Shown here piece by piece: positions 15,639-24,368 of a stretch of DNA of 64,000 nucleotides. Under the pieces are notes generated by a model. It had not been told where the DNA came from. It saw only the letters and a list, made by a program, of their open reading frames with translations, and searched no databases. The first letter of the stretch is position 1. Each line of letters begins with the position of its first letter. The DNA comes from Onishia taeanensis. GTDB lineage: Bacteria; Pseudomonadota; Gammaproteobacteria; Pseudomonadales; Halomonadaceae. The position numbers and the translations under genes are program-made. The stretch lies in the NCBI RefSeq assembly GCF_003268885.1, contig NZ_QLSX01000002.1:274280-338279 (forward strand). The letters run 5' to 3'.

Positions 15639-17219
15639 TTAGGCCTCGCTCCACTGGGATGAATGACGTTGGGTCGGTTCGGCAGGCGACTCGAGATTGT
15701 CTTCGCTCGGCCCCAGGCGAATGAATTTCACCATCAGGAACATCTCGATGACGATGAACAGGGTGTAGAGCAGGACGAAGCCGACCAGCGAGAAGATCAT
15801 GTAACCGACGCTGTGGGTGGAGGCGGACAACCAGGTCGGCAGTTGACCGTAGACCGTCCACGGCTGGCGACCCAGTTCGGCGACTATCCAGCCGGCCTCG
15901 TTGGCGATGAACGGCACCGGAATCATCCACGGCGCCAGGCGCAGGAACCAGTTATTGCGATGCAGGGTGCCGCGCAGCGAGTAGATGACCGCGAGGATCA
16001 GGAAGGCCATCATCAAGAAGGCCGTCACTACCATGACGCGGAACGACCAGAACACCGGCGCCACTGGCGGGATGGTATCCGCCGCCGCCTGAGCGATCTG
16101 CGCATCGGTAGCCTGCGAGACATCCTCGGCGTAGCGCTGAACCAGCAGCGCGTAGCCCAGGTTGTCCTGATGGGCGTCGAAGGTCGCGCGCGCATCGGCA
16201 TCGTCCGGGTTTTCGCGCAGGGTCTTCAGCGCGGTCAGCGCCGGGATACCGTCGCGGATCTTCGCCTCGGCATCGGCTTCCAGGTCGCTTACGCCGGGAA
16301 TCGACTCGTCGAAGGTGTGGGTGACCAGCGGGGTGAGCAGGTAGGGCACCTGCAGCTCGAAGTCGTTGCGCCGCTCCTCCTGGTTGGGCCAGGCGATCAG
16401 ATTGAAGCCGGCCGGCGCCTCGGCGGTCTCCCACAGCCCTTCCATGGCAGCCAGCTTGGTGGGCTGGGCGTTGCCGTTGATGAAGCCCAGGGCGTCGCCC
16501 AGCGAGATCACGCCGACGGTAGCGAACACGCCGAACAGCGCGGCGACCCGGAACGAGCGCTTGGCCAGCTCGATATGGCGGCGGCGCAGCAGGTAGAAGG
16601 CGCTGATGCCCACCACGAAGATCGCCGCGGTCACGTAGCCGGCGATGCTGGTATGGACGAACTTGGCCTGCGCCTCGGGGCTGAAGATCAGGTCAGGCAG
16701 GCTGGTCAGCTCCATGCGCATGGTGTCGGGATTGAACACCGAGCCGGTGGGATTCTGCATGTAGCCGTTGGCGACCAGGATCCACAGCGCCGAGAGGTTG
16801 GACCCCAGCGCCACCATGTAGGTCACCAGCAGGTGCTTGCCGCGCGACAGCTTGCCCCAGCCGAACAGCATCAGGCCGACGAAGGTCGACTCGAGGAAGA
16901 ACGCCATCAGGCCCTCGATGGCCAGCGGTGCACCGAAGATGTCGCCGACGAAATGCGAGTAGGTCGACCAGTTGGTGCCGAACTCGAACTCCATGGTCAG
17001 CCCTGTGGCCACGCCCAGGGCGAAGTTGATGGCGAACAGCTTCGACCAGAAGTGAGTCATCTGGCGATAGATATCGCGCCCGGTGATGACGTAGATGGTC
17101 TCCATCGTCGCCAGCAGGACCGACAGGCCCAGCGTGAGTGGCACGAAGAGATAATGGTACAACGCCGTCGCCGCGAACTGAGTCCGCGACAACTCGATGA
17201 CGGTGTCTAGTTCTTGCAT
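15639..17219 (-). CDS. cydA: Cytochrome bd ubiquinol oxidase subunit I CydA
   Basis: Heme-bearing subunit with the quinol site. 526 residues from ATG 17219 (E. coli 522), so the long Q-loop of the bd-I type is probably kept. H22 corresponds to E. coli H19, a heme ligand. The conserved GRQPW motif of the quinol domain is present at about residue 445. An upstream in-frame ATG at 17276 adds 19 non-family residues and is rejected. It follows cydC by 132 bp, and that gap contains an ANR/FNR box, so cydABX has its own oxygen-regulated promoter. Confidence 0.96.
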   Translation of the reverse strand: MQELDTVIELSRTQFAATALYHYLFVPLTLGLSVLLATMETIYVITGRDIYRQMTHFWSKLFAINFALGVATGLTMEFEFGTNWSTYSHFVGDIFGAPLAIEGLMAFFLESTFVGLMLFGWGKLSRGKHLLVTYMVALGSNLSALWILVANGYMQNPTGSVFNPDTMRMELTSLPDLIFSPEAQAKFVHTSIAGYVTAAIFVVGISAFYLLRRRHIELAKRSFRVAALFGVFATVGVISLGDALGFINGNAQPTKLAAMEGLWETAEAPAGFNLIAWPNQEERRNDFELQVPYLLTPLVTHTFDESIPGVSDLEADAEAKIRDGIPALTALKTLRENPDDADARATFDAHQDNLGYALLVQRYAEDVSQATDAQIAQAAADTIPPVAPVFWSFRVMVVTAFLMMAFLILAVIYSLRGTLHRNNWFLRLAPWMIPVPFIANEAGWIVAELGRQPWTVYGQLPTWLSASTHSVGYMIFSLVGFVLLYTLFIVIEMFLMVKFIRLGPSEDNLESPAEPTQRHSSQWSEA

Positions 17220-17330
17220 GGCGGAAGTGCTCTCTATGATCCCTGCGGAGGAACCGGCGCCCGATGCGAGACACAAGCGAGACCGGAGAAAGATACCTAA
17301 TCAGGGTAACCCAATGCCTGGGCGGGCTTT

Positions 17331-17344
17331 TTGACCTGCATCAA
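17331..17344 (-). promoter_or_regulatory. ANR/FNR box of the cydABX promoter
   Basis: Plus strand TTGACCTGCATCAA; consensus TTGAT-N4-ATCAA with one mismatch. Centred about 118 bp upstream of cydA. If activation is at -41.5, transcription would start near 17296, with TACCCT as a weak -10. Confidence 0.65.
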
Positions 17345-17351
17345 GGGCCGT

Positions 17352-19145
17352 TCAGGGGTAGACGCCGGCAGGCCGCGGCGCGGCGTCGCAGGCGCTGTCA
17401 TAGTCACCGGCGCCACCCGACAGCCCACCACCGGCGAGACGCCGGTAATCGGCGCAGTCGTGCGCCAGCATGGCATGACCGCCCTCGGCCAACAGGCGAC
17501 CGCGCTCGAGCATCAGCACGCGGTCGACCTCGCGCACCCAGGCCATGTGGTGGCTGATCAGCAGCAGTGTGCGCCCCGCGAGATAGCGGTCGAGATTGCG
17601 CCATAGGCGGGCCGCGGTGGCGTTGTCCAGCCCCTCGCAGGGCTCGTCGAGGATCACCAGTGGCGCGTCGCGCAGCAGCGCCCGGGCGATGCCCAGGCGG
17701 CGGATCTGGCCACCGGAAAGCTTGAGCCCTTCCTCGCCCACCAGGGTGTCGTAACCCGCGGGCAGTGCCAGGATCTCGTCGTGCAGGCAGGCCAGCCGCG
17801 CGGCCTCGATCATCGCCGCCTCGTCGGCCTCGGGATCGCCGATCAGCAGGTTGTCGCGCACCGAGGCGTGGAACAGATAGATCTTCTGTGGCACGTAGGC
17901 GATGCGTGCGCGCAGGTCCTCGCTGCGATAGTCGCCGATCGGCCGGCCGTCCCAGTGGAGCGTGCCGCGCTCGGCCTCGACCAGCCGCAGCAGCAACTGG
18001 GCGACGGTACTCTTGCCGGCGCCGCTGGGCCCGACCAGGGCGACCCGCTCGCCCGGCGCGATGGTCAGATCGAGGCCATCGAGCGCCGCGGCGCCCTCCG
18101 GCGCATGGCGCACGCCGACGCCCACGAAGCGCAGCGCGTCGCCGGCCGGCGCGCCGGCCGGTGTTTCGGGTTCGGCCACCCCCGGACGCAGCGCCTCGAA
18201 GGCGCGTAGCCGGCGCGTCGCAGCGCGCATCTGGCCCAGTGCCTGCCAGGCCCCGGGCAACTGGGCCACGGCCTCGAAGCAACCCATCGCCAGCAGCACC
18301 ACCGGGGCGAAGTCCACCGCGTCAAGCCCCGACGACTGCAGCCGCGGCACCATCAACCAGGCGGTGGCCAGCACCGCCAGATGGGTGAAGACCAGCACCC
18401 CGGCCTGAGACAGCCCCGAGAGCCGCGACAGGCGCGCCTGACAGGCGATCCAGCGCCGGCCCAGAGTATCCACCCGGCGCCGGCGTTCATCGAGCCCACC
18501 GAACACCGTCAGCTCGCCGAGTCCTTCGACGGCATCGACCACCTCGGCCTTGAGCGCCGCGCCGACCTCGACCGCCTCGGCCCCGGGACGACGCCCGAGC
18601 CGCTCGACCAGTGCCGGCAGTAACGCCCCAGCCGCCAGCAGCAGCGCCAGATCGACCAGCGCCACCGCCGGGCTGTAGACGGCGAGCACGGCCACCGCCC
18701 CAGCCACGCAGACCAGCGCCACCACCGCGGGAGTCAGCAACCGCAGGTAGACGCTATCCAGGGTGTCGATGTCGGCACGGATGCGCGCCAGCAGGTCGCC
18801 GCTGCGCAGGCCCTGCAACTGCAGCGGCGAGAGCGGCTCCACCTGGCGGTAGAACCACACCCGCAGGCCGGTGAGCAGGCGCAGCGTAGCGTCGTGGCTG
18901 ACCAGACGCTCAAGATAGCGCCCGGCGGTGCGGGTGATCGCCAGGCCGCGGATCAGCGCCGCCGGGGTGAAGTAGTTGAAGTCAGCCGCGGCGAGCCCCG
19001 CCACCGCCATGCTGGCCAGAAACCAGCCCGATACGGCGAGCAGCGCCATGTTGGCGGAGACGGTCACCACGCTGAGCAGGATGCCCAGCGCGAAGTAGCC
19101 GAGATAGGGGCGGGCCAGAGTCAGCCACCAGCGCAGATCGCTCAT
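17352..19145 (-). CDS. cydC: CydC subunit of the heterodimeric ABC exporter CydDC
   Basis: With CydD it exports glutathione/cysteine (and binds heme), needed to assemble cytochrome bd. 597 residues: six membrane helices in the first about 320 residues, then an ABC ATPase with Walker A GPSGAGKST, signature LSGGQ and Walker B VILDEP. Its ATG (19143-19145) overlaps the cydD stop by 4 nt, so it is translationally coupled to cydD. The tail after the ATPase core is short. Confidence 0.93.
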   Translation of the reverse strand: MSDLRWWLTLARPYLGYFALGILLSVVTVSANMALLAVSGWFLASMAVAGLAAADFNYFTPAALIRGLAITRTAGRYLERLVSHDATLRLLTGLRVWFYRQVEPLSPLQLQGLRSGDLLARIRADIDTLDSVYLRLLTPAVVALVCVAGAVAVLAVYSPAVALVDLALLLAAGALLPALVERLGRRPGAEAVEVGAALKAEVVDAVEGLGELTVFGGLDERRRRVDTLGRRWIACQARLSRLSGLSQAGVLVFTHLAVLATAWLMVPRLQSSGLDAVDFAPVVLLAMGCFEAVAQLPGAWQALGQMRAATRRLRAFEALRPGVAEPETPAGAPAGDALRFVGVGVRHAPEGAAALDGLDLTIAPGERVALVGPSGAGKSTVAQLLLRLVEAERGTLHWDGRPIGDYRSEDLRARIAYVPQKIYLFHASVRDNLLIGDPEADEAAMIEAARLACLHDEILALPAGYDTLVGEEGLKLSGGQIRRLGIARALLRDAPLVILDEPCEGLDNATAARLWRNLDRYLAGRTLLLISHHMAWVREVDRVLMLERGRLLAEGGHAMLAHDCADYRRLAGGGLSGGAGDYDSACDAAPRPAGVYP

Positions 19146-20941
19146 GACAGCGCCTCCCCGGCAGCGCCTGAAACCAGCCGGGCATAGAGCCCGCCGGCCG
19201 CGAGCAGTTCATCGTGGCTCCCTTGCTCGCGAACGCGTCCGGCCTCGAGTACCACGATGCGATCGGCGTGGCGCACGGTCTCCAGCCGGTGGGCGATGAC
19301 GACCAGGCTGCGGCCCTCGCCCAACGCCTTGAGGGCCGTGACTAGCGCACGTTCGTTGTCGGCATCGAGATGGGCGCTGATCTCGTCGGCGACCACGAAG
19401 CCGGCGTCGCGCACCAACGCCCGGGCGATCGCCAGACGCTGCGCCTCGCCGCCGGAGAGGCGAACACCGCGCTCGCCGAGCGGGGTGTCGAGTTCCTGCG
19501 GCAGGGTCGCAACGAAGTCCCTTGCCTGTGCCTGCTCGAGCGCACGCCACAGCGCGGCGTCGTCGACGTCTCGCCCCAGGCAGAGGTTGTCGCGCACCGT
19601 GCCGAAGAACAGCCGCGGCTGCTGCGGCACCCAGGCCAGCGACTCGCGCCAGGCGGCGATGTCGATCTCGTCGAGGACCACGCCATCGACCGTCACCGCG
19701 CCGCGGTCGGGGCGCAGCAGGCCCAGCAGCATCAGCGCCAGGGTGCTCTTGCCGCCGCCCGAAGGGCCGACAATCGCCACCGTTTCGCCGGGGGCAATGC
19801 CCAGCGAGACGTCATCGAGCGCCGGCTTGCGCGGCGCATGCGTCTCGCCGGCGGAGGAGTCGTCGTCGCCGAAGACCTCATCGGCGGGATACGCATAGTC
19901 GAGCCCGGTCAGCTCAACGCGCGGCACCTGCCCCGCGCCGAGGCCGTCGCGCCGCGTTCCGGTCCACTCGAGGGTCGGCGCGTCGAGCAGTTCGACGATG
20001 CGCTCGGCGGCCCCGAGCGCTTCCATGCGCGCGTGATAGACCCCGCCCATGTTGCGCAGCGGCAGGTAGAACTCCGGCGCCAGCAGCAGCACCAGAAAGC
20101 CCGACTCGAAGTCCAGCTCGCCCCACAGCAGCCGAAAACCGATCAGCACCGCGACCATGGCGATGCTCACCGTGGCCAGGAACTCCAGGACCAGCGACGA
20201 GACGAAGGCCAGGCGCAGCACCTTGAGCGTACTGGTGCGGTACTCGTCGGAGAGCCGTTCGATCAGCCGCGCCTCGCGCCGTCCCAGGTTGAAGACCTTG
20301 AGCGTGGTCAGCCCCTGCAGGGCGTCGAGGAAGTGCCCGGAAAGCTGGCCCATGCGCCGCCACTGGCGCTGGTTGAGCTTCTCCGCGCCCTTGCCGATGA
20401 AGATCATGAATACCGGAATCAGCGGCGCGGTAACCATCAGGATCAGCGCCGAGACCCAATCGATGGGCAGGATCACCGCCAGGATCGCCAGCGGGATCAG
20501 CGCGGCCAGCGCGGTCTGCGGCAGATAGCGAGCATAATAGGCCTCGAGGTGCTCGACGCCGTCGGTGACGGTGTTGACCACGTCACCGGTCTGCGCGCCG
20601 CGCTGCCAGACCAGCCCCAGCGCCTGCAACTGGCGCATCAGGCGCTCGCGCACCGCGAGCTTGACGGTGCTCGCCGCAGTGAAGGCGAAGTGTTCAACGG
20701 CGTAGGTCAGCCCGGCGCGCAGCAGCAGAATCGCCAGCATGGCGGCGAACGCCGGCCACAGCGTGGCGAGCGGCGTCTGTTGGAAGATCGCGCCATCGGC
20801 GACATGGGCGAGCAGCGTCGCCTGAACAATGAGCAGCACGCCGCTGGCGAGTCCCAGGCCGATGGCCCAGGCGACGGGCGTGCGCACGCGGCGGCTCTCC
20901 TGCTTGAGCCAGCCGAGGGGTTTGGTCGTTGTGGTTTGCAT
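19142..20941 (-). CDS. cydD: CydD subunit of the heterodimeric ABC exporter CydDC
   Basis: 599 residues: six-helix membrane domain (about 20-310) and an ABC ATPase with Walker A GPSGGGKST and signature LSGGEAQRL. The Walker B reads FVVADE. An acidic insertion (about 355-375) separates the first strands of the ATPase. First gene of cydDCABX, a fused order of the cydAB and cydDC loci that are separate in E. coli. An ANR/FNR box sits 107-120 bp upstream. Confidence 0.93.
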   Translation of the reverse strand: MQTTTTKPLGWLKQESRRVRTPVAWAIGLGLASGVLLIVQATLLAHVADGAIFQQTPLATLWPAFAAMLAILLLRAGLTYAVEHFAFTAASTVKLAVRERLMRQLQALGLVWQRGAQTGDVVNTVTDGVEHLEAYYARYLPQTALAALIPLAILAVILPIDWVSALILMVTAPLIPVFMIFIGKGAEKLNQRQWRRMGQLSGHFLDALQGLTTLKVFNLGRREARLIERLSDEYRTSTLKVLRLAFVSSLVLEFLATVSIAMVAVLIGFRLLWGELDFESGFLVLLLAPEFYLPLRNMGGVYHARMEALGAAERIVELLDAPTLEWTGTRRDGLGAGQVPRVELTGLDYAYPADEVFGDDDSSAGETHAPRKPALDDVSLGIAPGETVAIVGPSGGGKSTLALMLLGLLRPDRGAVTVDGVVLDEIDIAAWRESLAWVPQQPRLFFGTVRDNLCLGRDVDDAALWRALEQAQARDFVATLPQELDTPLGERGVRLSGGEAQRLAIARALVRDAGFVVADEISAHLDADNERALVTALKALGEGRSLVVIAHRLETVRHADRIVVLEAGRVREQGSHDELLAAGGLYARLVSGAAGEALS

Positions 20942-21047
20942 CGCGAAGCCGGAGTCAGGGAGTCAGTCTCGTTATGGGACGCGACATGCCATCAGGCGCA
21001 CCGCGGTCCGTTTCGAGCCCAGTCTACGCGTTGCGCTTTGTAACCCC

Positions 21048-21061
21048 TTGACCTGAATCAA
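21048..21061 (-). promoter_or_regulatory. ANR/FNR box of the cydDC promoter
   Basis: Plus strand TTGACCTGAATCAA; one mismatch from TTGAT-N4-ATCAA and nearly identical to the box at 17331. A -10 TAGACT lies at 21026-21021 on the minus strand, so the box would be centred at about -41.5 of a start near 21013, a class II activation geometry. Confidence 0.7.
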
Positions 21062-21170
21062 CATGGCTCGCGATGCATCGCCTCGAGGGCATCGCTCAGA
21101 CTCCGCTGCGCGCCGAGGTGATCGCCTGATGATTCAGGTGGGCTCACAGTCGCGCTGTCAGATGGGAAGA

Positions 21171-21198
21171 CACCCTCGGCCGAAACCGGCCGAGGGTG
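21171..21198 (-). terminator. Terminator-like hairpin after phoX
   Basis: Perfect 12-bp stem (21171-21182 with 21187-21198), loop 4 nt, 30 bp after the phoX stop. The following minus-strand bases TCTTCCC are only weakly T-rich. Confidence 0.6.
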
Positions 21199-21228
21199 TA
21201 GGGCAGGAGTAACGCGGGGCAGGTTTGA

Positions 21229-23133
21229 TCAGCCGAGCTTGGGCATGCCGGTGATGTAGCCCACCGCGGCACCATAGCGGTCCTTGAAATTGGCGCGCAC
21301 ATAGGGGTCCAGGGTCTCGCGGACCTTGTCGTGCAAGGGGCTGTCCCAGTCTCCCGGATGCTGGAAGTTGCTCATGATGTAGGTCCAGCCATTGATCGCA
21401 TCGACGGCCTGCAGCCCGGTGGACTCGGCGCCGGCCGGACAGGACAGCAGACGCGTCAGGTCGCCGCTGTCGACGTTGTAAGCCCACAGGAAGTTGTTGA
21501 CGTGATTGCCGCTGTCTTCGCCGATGAACAGCGTGCGCAGCGCCTCGGAATACTTGATGTTGTCGGGGTTGGCAATGCGTTCGGCATGCGCCGTGTTGCC
21601 CAGCGCGTCGGGCTCGGCCAGGTCCTCACCGATGAGGTTGGGCGGCACCGCCATGTGCACCGACATCCACTCGCTGTCGATGGGCTGACCATCGCTGTCC
21701 TTCTGGCCGCCGCGCAGGGTGTGCTCGTAGACCGCACCGGCGGTCGGGCCTTCGACGTGGATCTCGTTGCTGCCGTCGGTCATCGTCTTATAGACGTAGG
21801 ACATGGCCGAATAGGCCTTCTTGTCGGCGGCATTGACGGTGGTGCCCTCCATCTTGGTAAAGCCCATCGAGGCTCCCATCAGCGCCGCGTAGCGATGGGT
21901 CTCGAGGAAGGCGGCGGCCTTTTCCATGCCCGGCTTGAGCTTGACCCAGTTGAGCTTGCCGCTGAAGGGAATGCGGGTGAAGCCATCGTCCTGAGGGTCC
22001 TCGGTGCGGATGTCCATGATGTCCGCCGCCTGGATGCCCTCGTCGATCATTGTCTTGATCTCGGCACTGCTGGCATGTCCCAGGCGAATCCAGCTGATAT
22101 CGCCTGCGCCGGGCCCTTCGCCCGAGACCTGGGTCCACTTGCCCACGTACAGGGTGCCGGACGACAGATCCCGCGGCTGGTCGGCGACGAACATGAACAG
22201 GCCACCGTTGGTGGCGTCGTCGCCCATCAGCACGGTGCGCTCGTCCGGCATCACCTCGATCAGCTCATGAGAGATGCGGCCCAGGTTGTAGTGTTTGGCA
22301 AGGGTGCCGCTGCCGTCGGGGTTCACCGTCACTTCCGGCAGGTGGCCATAGTGATAGGGGTTGCCGCGACTCTCGTCGCCGAACAGGTGCTTGCAGAAGC
22401 TCCTGAAGGTGTCGTCGGGCGCTGCGGCATCCGGCTCGTATTCTTCGCTCGACAGGTGAGTGCCCCAGGGCGACAGACTGGCACCGCAGGTGATCCACAG
22501 GCCGTTGACCGGCGAGGTGTCGACGTTGTGGTACTTGACCAGCGTCAGCTCGCCGGTTTCCGGGTTTTGATCCAGCGTCAGCACCGCGATCGGCGAGGGC
22601 AGTTGACCGTACATCCCCTCTTCCGCGCCGTTGCGGGTGGTGTACTCGAACTGCACGACGGCGAACACCGGGTTGCCGTACACGCCATCGACCCGGGCGT
22701 TCTCGACCGTTAGCAGGCTGGTGCCGTCCGGGCAGTCGGAGAAGAACTGGCGATTGTCGGCCGACGGATCCAGGATCGGCTGGTTATCGATATCGTAATA
22801 GCCGCCGGCGACCACGGTGCCGCCCTGGCCGTCGGGCACGCGATCACCGGTGATGAAGAAGGGATGATAGGCCAGCTTGACCTGGCGACTGGTGCCGTCG
22901 CTCATCTTCAGCTGCATGGCCGAACCAATGGTGGTGGTCGCCATGGCTGCCGGATTGCTCAACGAAGGCGCCGCCATGGGCAGGAACTTGACGGACGTCA
23001 CTGTCGCCTGGCTATCGGCGAAGGCTGAAGTGCTGGCGCCTAGGCTGGCAAGGCCCCCGGCGAGGGGCAGCAGGGGCGCTCCCGCCATGAAGCCGAGGAG
23101 ACGGCGGCGATTTCTGTCGACAGACTGAGTCAT
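21229..23133 (-). CDS. phoX: PhoX family alkaline phosphatase (DUF839), Tat-exported
   Basis: Releases phosphate from organic phosphoesters in the periplasm; the family uses Ca and Fe. 634 residues from ATG 23133 (AAGGACG 8 nt upstream). The N-terminus carries a twin-arginine signal: RNRRRLLGF followed by a hydrophobic stretch rich in Ala, Gly, Leu and Pro, with likely cleavage near ASTSAFA. The remainder is a DUF839/PhoX beta-propeller without further membrane helices. Motif WGTHLSSEEY corresponds to the metal-binding region of the family. A Pho box lies upstream, so induction under phosphate limitation by PhoB is expected. Confidence 0.88.
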   Translation of the reverse strand: MTQSVDRNRRRLLGFMAGAPLLPLAGGLASLGASTSAFADSQATVTSVKFLPMAAPSLSNPAAMATTTIGSAMQLKMSDGTSRQVKLAYHPFFITGDRVPDGQGGTVVAGGYYDIDNQPILDPSADNRQFFSDCPDGTSLLTVENARVDGVYGNPVFAVVQFEYTTRNGAEEGMYGQLPSPIAVLTLDQNPETGELTLVKYHNVDTSPVNGLWITCGASLSPWGTHLSSEEYEPDAAAPDDTFRSFCKHLFGDESRGNPYHYGHLPEVTVNPDGSGTLAKHYNLGRISHELIEVMPDERTVLMGDDATNGGLFMFVADQPRDLSSGTLYVGKWTQVSGEGPGAGDISWIRLGHASSAEIKTMIDEGIQAADIMDIRTEDPQDDGFTRIPFSGKLNWVKLKPGMEKAAAFLETHRYAALMGASMGFTKMEGTTVNAADKKAYSAMSYVYKTMTDGSNEIHVEGPTAGAVYEHTLRGGQKDSDGQPIDSEWMSVHMAVPPNLIGEDLAEPDALGNTAHAERIANPDNIKYSEALRTLFIGEDSGNHVNNFLWAYNVDSGDLTRLLSCPAGAESTGLQAVDAINGWTYIMSNFQHPGDWDSPLHDKVRETLDPYVRANFKDRYGAAVGYITGMPKLG

Positions 23134-23260
23134 TGGAACGTCCTTGGTCATCAAGAGGATCGAGATCATCACGGGTAGAGGTCATGTCGAACGGCGACGC
23201 CTTCGCCTCTCGGCGAGCACCGACGCCGTTGACCGGCACTAAGAATAGTCTCTCGATTTG

Positions 23261-23278
23261 ATGACATATCGCTGACAG
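23261..23278 (-). promoter_or_regulatory. Pho box upstream of phoX
   Basis: Minus strand CTGTCAGCGATATGTCAT: two 7-bp repeats spaced by 4, matching CTGTCAT-N4-CTGTCAT at 12 of 14 positions. A -10 element TATTCT follows after 13 bp (23247-23242). The PhoX function supports the match. Confidence 0.7.
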
Positions 23279-23357
23279 TTCCATGTCCGCCGGGTGTAAC
23301 CGTCGTGACAGGATCAAGGTCAAGGGAGGGCATTCGCCGCCGGGGTACGCCCGCAGC

Positions 23358-24275
23358 TTAGGCGGGCGCGCGGCCGATTTCCGCCGTGACCCAGCGCATG
23401 ATTTCGCCGATCAGGGCACTGTGGGCATAGCGGGTGCGCAGAATATAACCGTGGCTTTCGCGCCGGATCGGCGGCGCCAGCGGTATCAGACTACCGTCCT
23501 TGAGCGCATCTTGGACCAGCAGGTCCCAGCCAAGCGCGATCCCCTTGCCGGCCTGGGCCGCGTTAAGCAGCAACGGATAGTTGTTGTACTTGAAGACGGC
23601 CCCCCGCTCTTCATAGGGCATCTCATAAGTCACCCCAGCCAGGGCGCTCCACTCGCGCCAGTCGATCCAGCGCGAATTGCGCTCGTCCATGTGCAGCAGC
23701 GGCAGCGCCGACCAGCGCGCCGGGGTGTCGCCCTCGAGCAGCCCGTGCAAAGCGGCGAAGGCGGGGCTGCAGACCGGAAACACCTCTTCCGGAGTGAAGA
23801 TATCGTCCTGCTCGCTATCGCGGTCGCAATGAATGGCGATATCGGCGCGGTGGTCCTGATCGTCCTGATCGACGGCCAGCACCTCGATATCCACCTGCGG
23901 AAAGGCCGCTTCGAGCCTCGAGAGCCTGGGCAGCAGCCAGAGATGCGCGAAGCCGAAGTTGGCGGCGATCAGCACCCGTTGGCGGGTCGAGCGCGCCCGG
24001 GCTCTGAGCGAGTGAACGGCGCTGTCGATGCGGTTGAGCGCAGGGGCGATATCGTCATAGAAGCGCAGCGCCTCGCGGGTCGGCGCGAGGCGGCCGCCAC
24101 TTCGCTCGAAGAGCACCAGCCCCACCTGGCTCTCCAGCCCGCGAATGCGCTGGGAGATCGCCGGCTGGGTGGCGCCGAGCACCTTGGCGGCGGCGGTCAG
24201 CGAGCCCAGGCGAAGGGTGGTTTCAAAGGCGATGAGTGCCTTGAGGCTAGGCAATGACTCGTCAATTTCGGCCAT
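23358..24275 (-). CDS. LysR-type transcriptional regulator, divergent from tmpAB
   Basis: 305 residues. N-terminal winged HTH at about 12-70 with the family helix SLTAAAKVLGATQPAISQRI, then a two-lobed effector domain. The C-terminal half resembles the GcvA-like group (FPVCSPAF, GIALGWDLLV). Ligand unknown. It is transcribed divergently from the dioxygenase pair with a 93-bp gap that contains a 9-bp inverted repeat at 24315-24344, the classic arrangement for a LysR protein controlling the adjacent catabolic genes. Control of tmpAB is an inference from this context. Confidence 0.88.
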   Translation of the reverse strand: MAEIDESLPSLKALIAFETTLRLGSLTAAAKVLGATQPAISQRIRGLESQVGLVLFERSGGRLAPTREALRFYDDIAPALNRIDSAVHSLRARARSTRQRVLIAANFGFAHLWLLPRLSRLEAAFPQVDIEVLAVDQDDQDHRADIAIHCDRDSEQDDIFTPEEVFPVCSPAFAALHGLLEGDTPARWSALPLLHMDERNSRWIDWREWSALAGVTYEMPYEERGAVFKYNNYPLLLNAAQAGKGIALGWDLLVQDALKDGSLIPLAPPIRRESHGYILRTRYAHSALIGEIMRWVTAEIGRAPA

Positions 24276-24314
24276 AAGGCAACTCTATGGGATGCATAAG
24301 ATGGGCGCGCCTTC

Positions 24315-24344
24315 CCGGCATTTGCGCGATGCGTAAAATGCCGG
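24315..24344. promoter_or_regulatory. Palindrome between lysR and tmpA, probable LysR site
   Basis: CCGGCATTT at 24315-24323 and AAATGCCGG at 24336-24344, 12-bp spacer. It ends 24 bp before the tmpA ATG. Two related blocks, GATGCATAAGATG and GATGCGTAAAATG, also occur in the gap. Confidence 0.5.
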
Positions 24345-24368
24345 CCCACACGTTCCGTCAGAGCCGAG

